The notes below the pieces were generated by a model. It saw only the letters and a list, made by a program, of their open reading frames with translations, searched no databases and was not told where the DNA came from. From the NCBI GenBank assembly GCA_965222175.1, contig OZ244938.1, forward strand, positions 4,722,710-4,786,709: a DNA stretch of 64,000 nt, given 5' to 3'. This document shows positions 60,106-64,000 of the stretch, in pieces. How positions within the stretch are numbered: the stretch's first letter is position 1; each line of letters begins with the position of its first letter. This DNA is from NORP240 sp965222175 (GTDB taxonomy: Bacteria; Pseudomonadota; Gammaproteobacteria; Pseudomonadales; Pseudohongiellaceae). The position numbers and the translations under genes are program-made.

Positions 60106-60183
60106 GCAGGCAAAAAGTCAGGGGAAAATCAGGGAAGAGACAGGCTACAAGTCAGGGAAAAAACAGGCTAAAAGACAGTCTAA
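60106..60183. repeat. Degenerate 11-12 bp tandem repeat after receptor copy 2
   Basis: Units such as GGCAAAAAGTCA, GGGGAAAATCA, GGGAAGAGACA, GGCTACAAGTCA, GGGAAAAAACA and GGCTAAAAGACA. It corresponds in position to the 12-bp repeat at 56402-56494, and the preceding 70 bases (GGGCGGGTGGTGGAGAGCGG... ) also match that flank, showing the duplicated unit included the 3' region. Confidence 0.7.
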
Positions 60184-60213
60184 AAAAAGGGGCTCCGGTT
60201 GGAGCCCCTTTTT
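60184..60213. terminator. Rho-independent terminator of receptor copy 2
   Basis: AAAAAGGGGCTCC, loop GGTT, GGAGCCCCTTTTT: a 13-bp stem with flanking A and T runs, homologous to the terminator at 56495-56520. Confidence 0.9.
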
Positions 60214-60333
60214 CATTTATATCGCCTCTTTCGTTTATTCCGTTTATTCCGTTTATTTCAGACTACAGTTCCGCATCCCGCGGTGGGTTACGCCTGTCAG
60301 CCGCCGATCCCTGGCGGCCGGTAATCGGCTTGC

Positions 60334-63297
60334 TTAGAAGTCGTAAACCAGGCGCGCGTACAGGGTACGACCCATCGGGCTTTGCAGCGCACCGGCTACG
60401 CCGGCGAATTCCGGAGTCCGCTGCGCTTCACGATCGAACAGGTTACGGGAACCCAGGGTGAAGGACAGCTCGCCGTCGAACATCTGCAGGCCGCGGTAGG
60501 TGTAGTTGGCGTCAACCTGGGTCCAGGCCCGGATCTCCTGGAGATCCTGTCGATTGATGGTGCCACCGAAGAAGCTCATGAAGGTGTAGCGCGGTCCATC
60601 ATAGTTTTCCACGGTATCCACGTAGCGGGTAATGGCTACCACGGAGTGATTGCCACTGACCCATCCTGTAGTCAGGTTGACCTTCCATTCCGGCAGTTCC
60701 GGTGCCGCCCCGGTGAGGTCATTGTAGTTGCCGGCACCGTCAATGATGGGCTGGGCCGGGTCGTCCTGATACAGGAACTCGTCGATGTAGGTGGCCTGCA
60801 GACCAACGCGGAAGTCACCGATGTTGTTGAAACCGAAGCGGTAGGTGGCCTGGATATCGTAGGCAGTGACCTCGACGCTTTCAGCATTGGCGGAACCCAG
60901 GTTGTTCACCTGCAGGATGGTCGCGAGGTTATTGGGATCGCGGATAATATCCTTGTCGGAACGTGGGTCATTGAGCCAGCTGATCAGCTGTGCCTCGGTG
61001 GGCTGATTGCCTATGAGGCCACTGCCGGTAAAGCCGGTGGCCTGCTTGAAGTTGAAGAAATCAAGCTCCATCTTCTGCTGTCCACTCTGACCGACAATTC
61101 GGTTTTCGAACTCGGTATTGTTCCAGGTTACCGACAGGTCGAAATCGCCCCAGTTGATATCAAAACCCAGCTGCTGGGAGGTTGAGGTTTCGTTATCCAG
61201 GTTCGGGTTACCGCCGGAACAGGCCGTGGTGAACGCCGAGAACTCGGTGAACCGGTCGGTTACCGTGGACAGGCCGCAGGTGGTAGGGTCGAACAGCTGG
61301 CTCAGGCTGGGCGCGATGAACGCGTCGCCGTGAGTTGCCCGCAGGGTCAGCCAGTCGGTGACACCCCAGGTCAGGCCGTATTTGGGGTCGGTGGACTCCT
61401 GGCCGGAGCTGAATTCTTCACGGCGTACCGCCGCGGTGAGTTCCAGGGTGGGCAGCAGGGGCACGGCCAGTTCGGCGAAGAACGCATCCACGTCCCGGCT
61501 GAAGGAGGTGATCACTTCCTGCTCGGTGCCGCCGATCCAGGTATCACCGGCCAGTTCGACGTGGGACGGTACGTTGCGGCTGTAGTCGTCCCGGTACTGG
61601 TAGCCGACTGCCGCGCCGATGGGTCCGCCTGGCAGTTCGAAATCACCCAGGGGAATCTCACCGTTGAGCACGATGTCGATGGTATCCAGCTGATCGATCA
61701 CTTCTTCCTTGTCCCGGGCGGCGATATCGTTCATCACGTGAACGGAGTTGTTGTCTGCCTCGTTGACAATGTAGAACGGGCTGTAACAGGCGTCGCGGTC
61801 GTTGGCCACGTCACAGTTCAGGCCCTGCTTCATGGCCTCGATGTCATAGTTCTGGCTGGACATGAAGCGGAACTTACGATCGTTGTGGGTGTAGGCGGCA
61901 AAGCCTTCCCAGCCTTCCAGGAAGGGAACTTCGAAGTCCGCCTGGAGGGTGTAGCGGCTCACCCAGTCGTTACCATCCGCCAGGTTGTCCATGTCAGAAG
62001 AATGGCCGTCGGACGGGGTGTGGGACTTGTTGATGGGGCGCAGGCGACGGGTCTGTACATCTTCCCGCAGCGGTACACCGTTGTTGATAGTACCGGAAAC
62101 GATATAGTCCGGAGTGCCGTCGCCGTTGAAATCCTGACTGCCGCGATCGGGAATGCCGTCACCGTTGGCGTCCACGCCGTACAGCTGGTTGCCGTTGGCA
62201 TCCAGGGCGAAGAACGGGTTGCCCGGAATCTCACCCCGTACTGCCGGCAGCTCGCCGATACGGGAGTTGCCCGGGTTGGAGGTGGAGGTGTAGGTCAGCT
62301 GGTAAAGTCGGCTGCGAAAACCCTGCAGTGACAGGGTCAGGGAGTCGCTGACATCCCAGGTGGCGTTGGCGAAGAACTGGGTGGTCTGGGTGGGTTCACG
62401 GTAGCTGCGGTTGTCACCGAATTCGAACCAACAGTTGCCGCCCAGTGCGTAACCGTACTTCTGGGAGTCGGCGATCTGGTTCACTTCGTAGCCGGTCCGG
62501 CCGGAGGCGCTGCCGCAGTTCGGGTCCACTACAGACTCGCGTTCACCGGTGTACTGGCCGTTTTCATCGCGAACGGGCAGATAAAAATTTCCCGGTGCGT
62601 TGGATGAAAACACCAGGCCGGCGTTGGCCAGGTCGCTGCGCTCGTCCCAGCCCAGGCGGCTGTTGGAACGGAACTGACCCGCCAGGACCACGTCCACCTC
62701 GCCCAGTTCACCACCCCACAGCATCTGTACGGAGTGCTCGTCGTAGTCGCCGCGGGAATCCTGCTCGGCGTAGGTGTCGATCTTCAGGCCGTCATAGGAC
62801 TTGTAGGGCACGAAGTTGACCACGCCGGCCACGGCCTCGTTACCGTACAGTGCCGCGGCGCCGTCAGCCACGATGTCCATGCGCTGAATGGCGATGGTGG
62901 GAATGAGGGCGTTGACGTTCTCGTTCACCAGGCGCTTGCCGTCCAGCAGGGTCAGTGTGGAGCTGGCCCCCAGGCCACGCAGGTCGATACTGGTGGTACG
63001 GTCACTGGTGCCCTGGATGGTATTGGTGATGGAAGACGCCGCGCCGTTGACAAATGCCAGGTTCTGCACCACCTCGCCGATATTCAGTGTGCCCTGGTCC
63101 TGCAGGTCGTCGGCGCTGAGCTGGGTTACCGCGGAGGCCTGGGTAAAGCCTTCGGAACGGCGAATAAAGGAGCCGGTGACGACGACCTCTTCCACTTCGG
63201 GCTGCTGCTGGGCTATGGATTGACCCGCCAGCGGAAGCAGTGAGAAGGTCACGGCCGCACAAATCAGTCTTCGCTTGTGTGGAATAGTGGTACGCAT
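60334..63297 (-). CDS. TonB-dependent outer-membrane receptor, copy 2
   Basis: Protein of 987 residues from ATG 63297 (GGAGAG upstream; the frame is open to 63321). Signal peptide LICAAVTFSLLPLAGQSIA, TonB box region EVEEVVVTGSFIRR, plug blocks and barrel end LYARLVYDF. It is nearly the same as copy 1. Clusters of differences lie in the loop near residues 275-285 (GYEVNQIADSQKYGYALGG against GYTDPNTLLDSQKFGYELGG), near 745 and in the last 150 residues. Homology to copy 1 begins only about 20 bases before the start, so promoters differ. Substrate unknown; loop differences could shift specificity. Confidence 0.96.
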   Translation of the reverse strand: MRTTIPHKRRLICAAVTFSLLPLAGQSIAQQQPEVEEVVVTGSFIRRSEGFTQASAVTQLSADDLQDQGTLNIGEVVQNLAFVNGAASSITNTIQGTSDRTTSIDLRGLGASSTLTLLDGKRLVNENVNALIPTIAIQRMDIVADGAAALYGNEAVAGVVNFVPYKSYDGLKIDTYAEQDSRGDYDEHSVQMLWGGELGEVDVVLAGQFRSNSRLGWDERSDLANAGLVFSSNAPGNFYLPVRDENGQYTGERESVVDPNCGSASGRTGYEVNQIADSQKYGYALGGNCWFEFGDNRSYREPTQTTQFFANATWDVSDSLTLSLQGFRSRLYQLTYTSTSNPGNSRIGELPAVRGEIPGNPFFALDANGNQLYGVDANGDGIPDRGSQDFNGDGTPDYIVSGTINNGVPLREDVQTRRLRPINKSHTPSDGHSSDMDNLADGNDWVSRYTLQADFEVPFLEGWEGFAAYTHNDRKFRFMSSQNYDIEAMKQGLNCDVANDRDACYSPFYIVNEADNNSVHVMNDIAARDKEEVIDQLDTIDIVLNGEIPLGDFELPGGPIGAAVGYQYRDDYSRNVPSHVELAGDTWIGGTEQEVITSFSRDVDAFFAELAVPLLPTLELTAAVRREEFSSGQESTDPKYGLTWGVTDWLTLRATHGDAFIAPSLSQLFDPTTCGLSTVTDRFTEFSAFTTACSGGNPNLDNETSTSQQLGFDINWGDFDLSVTWNNTEFENRIVGQSGQQKMELDFFNFKQATGFTGSGLIGNQPTEAQLISWLNDPRSDKDIIRDPNNLATILQVNNLGSANAESVEVTAYDIQATYRFGFNNIGDFRVGLQATYIDEFLYQDDPAQPIIDGAGNYNDLTGAAPELPEWKVNLTTGWVSGNHSVVAITRYVDTVENYDGPRYTFMSFFGGTINRQDLQEIRAWTQVDANYTYRGLQMFDGELSFTLGSRNLFDREAQRTPEFAGVAGALQSPMGRTLYARLVYDF

Positions 63298-63412
63298 TTT
63301 TCTCTCCAATTGATGCGACACTTGCTGAATTACTCTGGAACCGGGGCATGCAGTCTCAAGTGGATAATACTCCGTTGGGACTCCCTGCTTCTGATAGCTG
63401 TTTGTGGGTTTG

Positions 63413-63430
63413 TGCCTCGATATCGAGGCA
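63413..63430. promoter_or_regulatory. 18-bp perfect palindrome upstream of receptor copy 2
   Basis: TGCCTCGATATCGAGGCA, centred about 125 bases before the start of copy 2. Unrelated in sequence to the palindrome before copy 1. Confidence 0.5.
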
Positions 63431-63559
63431 TTAGAGTGACAAGTGTCTTTGTTATACCGACAATAGGTTAAAGCTTCTCGACTGTGAGAAGATCGGCGTA
63501 AAGTTTAATGCATTGGGGAGGCGAGTAAACAAGTATTTGAAGGAAAGATCAAATATTAT

Positions 63560-63708
63560 TTTCAACCCAAAATAATTAGTTTTAATTCAAAATATTGCCG
63601 CCAGGCAGCCGTGCGACGACTGGTAAAAATGACTTGGTAGAACGAAATAAAAGCGTCGGTTCAGCCCCGGTGACTAGGGCAATGCACGGATATTGTTTTG
63701 GGTTGAAA
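63560..63708. repeat. 13-bp inverted repeat next to the terminal MITE
   Basis: TTTCAACCCAAAA (63560-63572) is repeated exactly in inverted form at 63696-63708, directly before the TTAA flank of the next element. No gene lies between. It may be the end pair of another small element. Confidence 0.5.
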
Positions 63709-63712
63709 TTAA

Positions 63713-63991
63713 GGAACCGCTTATTAATCAGGGGCTCCTTAATCAGGGAAATCAAAACATTGTTGTTCCCGGGCTACAGGCCCACTACGCCGCGCTGAAC
63801 AGTGGCCTCGACGGCAGCGACCGGCAGGATGCTTGTGCCGCTGCGGACCGCGCCCCTTCGGGCGAGGCCTGTCGAGCGCCACTGCGGTGTTGTCGTACTT
63901 GGCAAGGGATTGGCCATTCCCTGCGCACGACGCCTTGCATTGGCGCTCGGCAGACTCCCGCAGAGCACTTCCATAATCAGTCAGTGGATCC
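63713..63991. mobile_element. MITE-like element, about 280 bp, with nested compact copy
   Basis: Begins GGAACCGCTTATTAATCAGG and ends CATAATCAGTCAGTGGATCC; TTAA flanks both sides (63709-63712, 63992-63995). Just inside the left end, a 26-base palindromic unit ending GGGGCTCC is itself followed by TTAA (63713-63742), which looks like a collapsed copy next to a longer one. The right part (GCACTTCCATAATCAG, GCAGACTCCCGCAG, GCGCACGACGCCTTGCA) is the same as in 55709-55858. Confidence 0.65.
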
Positions 63992-64000
63992 TTAAAAAAT

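Noticed and set aside
61330..62331. Plus-strand 333-residue frame inside receptor copy 2 (and its twin at 57617-58357)
   Set aside because: Both lie opposite the receptor genes and are duplicated only because the receptors are.

Overview
The window reads as chromosome of a free-living, probably marine, aerobic to microaerobic gammaproteobacterium. Evidence: outer-membrane receptors of the TonB type, a cbb3 oxidase, OxyR/AhpCF, a FadL-type porin, many exported Tat-type enzymes and a PEP-CTERM protein. No ribosomal, tRNA or other marker gene is present, so no genus is proposed. Gene density is normal, but the intergenic regions are unusually rich in small repeats and gene relics.

Layout. 0-8 kb: tail of a gene, PEP-CTERM protein, two VOC-fold proteins, a 118-bp MITE-like element, a membrane protein, a membrane adenylate cyclase and a FadL-like porin, with several long gene-poor stretches. 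8-13 kb: RND pump plus adaptor, followed by a decayed cyclase-family gene. 13-19 kb: esterase, YecA-like SEC-C protein, cupin, a RAYT transposase inside an 18-bp inverted repeat, and a redoxin gene interrupted by one in-frame TGA exactly at the first Cys of its CPYC motif (candidate selenoprotein). 20-24 kb: ccoNOQP operon with a Yip1-like gene and an FNR-like box. 24-29 kb: sulfide oxidation module (SQR, DUF442 sulfurtransferase-like protein, persulfide dioxygenase) divergent from a FisR-type sigma54 activator. 30-33 kb: ahpC-ahpF divergent from oxyR. 33-43 kb: degenerate GGDEF protein, DUF2721 protein, atypical Nramp, M1 aminopeptidase lipoprotein, spermidine-dehydrogenase-like flavoprotein, exported haloalkane dehalogenase. 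44-45.5 kb: complete ISL3-type insertion sequence with 8-bp target duplication. 45.5-56 kb: MAPEG, YbaK, epoxide-hydrolase-like protein, dodecin, cupin, truncated gamma-glutamyltransferase, LEH/SnoaL-like protein, DUF5916 barrel, and a haem/copper monooxygenase-like pair. 56-64 kb: two tandemly duplicated TonB-dependent receptors, each with the same kind of 3' flank but different upstream palindromes.

How the parts fit. The sulfide module would oxidise H2S to persulfide (SQR, electrons to quinone) and persulfide to sulfite (PDO). FisR senses sulfane sulfur through three cysteines whose spacing is conserved here, and the PDO gene carries two sigma54-like promoter sites upstream. Electrons can leave through the neighbouring cbb3 oxidase. 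AhpCF/OxyR and the redoxin handle peroxides and thiols.

The most unusual points are: the UGA-for-Cys redoxin with a hairpin placed like a bacterial SECIS; a family of short elements with GGAACC...GGTTCC ends and TTAA flanks that lie beside broken genes (cyclase, gamma-glutamyltransferase); 12-13 bp minisatellites in several intergenic regions; and a long near-perfect inverted repeat at 52.87-53.01 kb.
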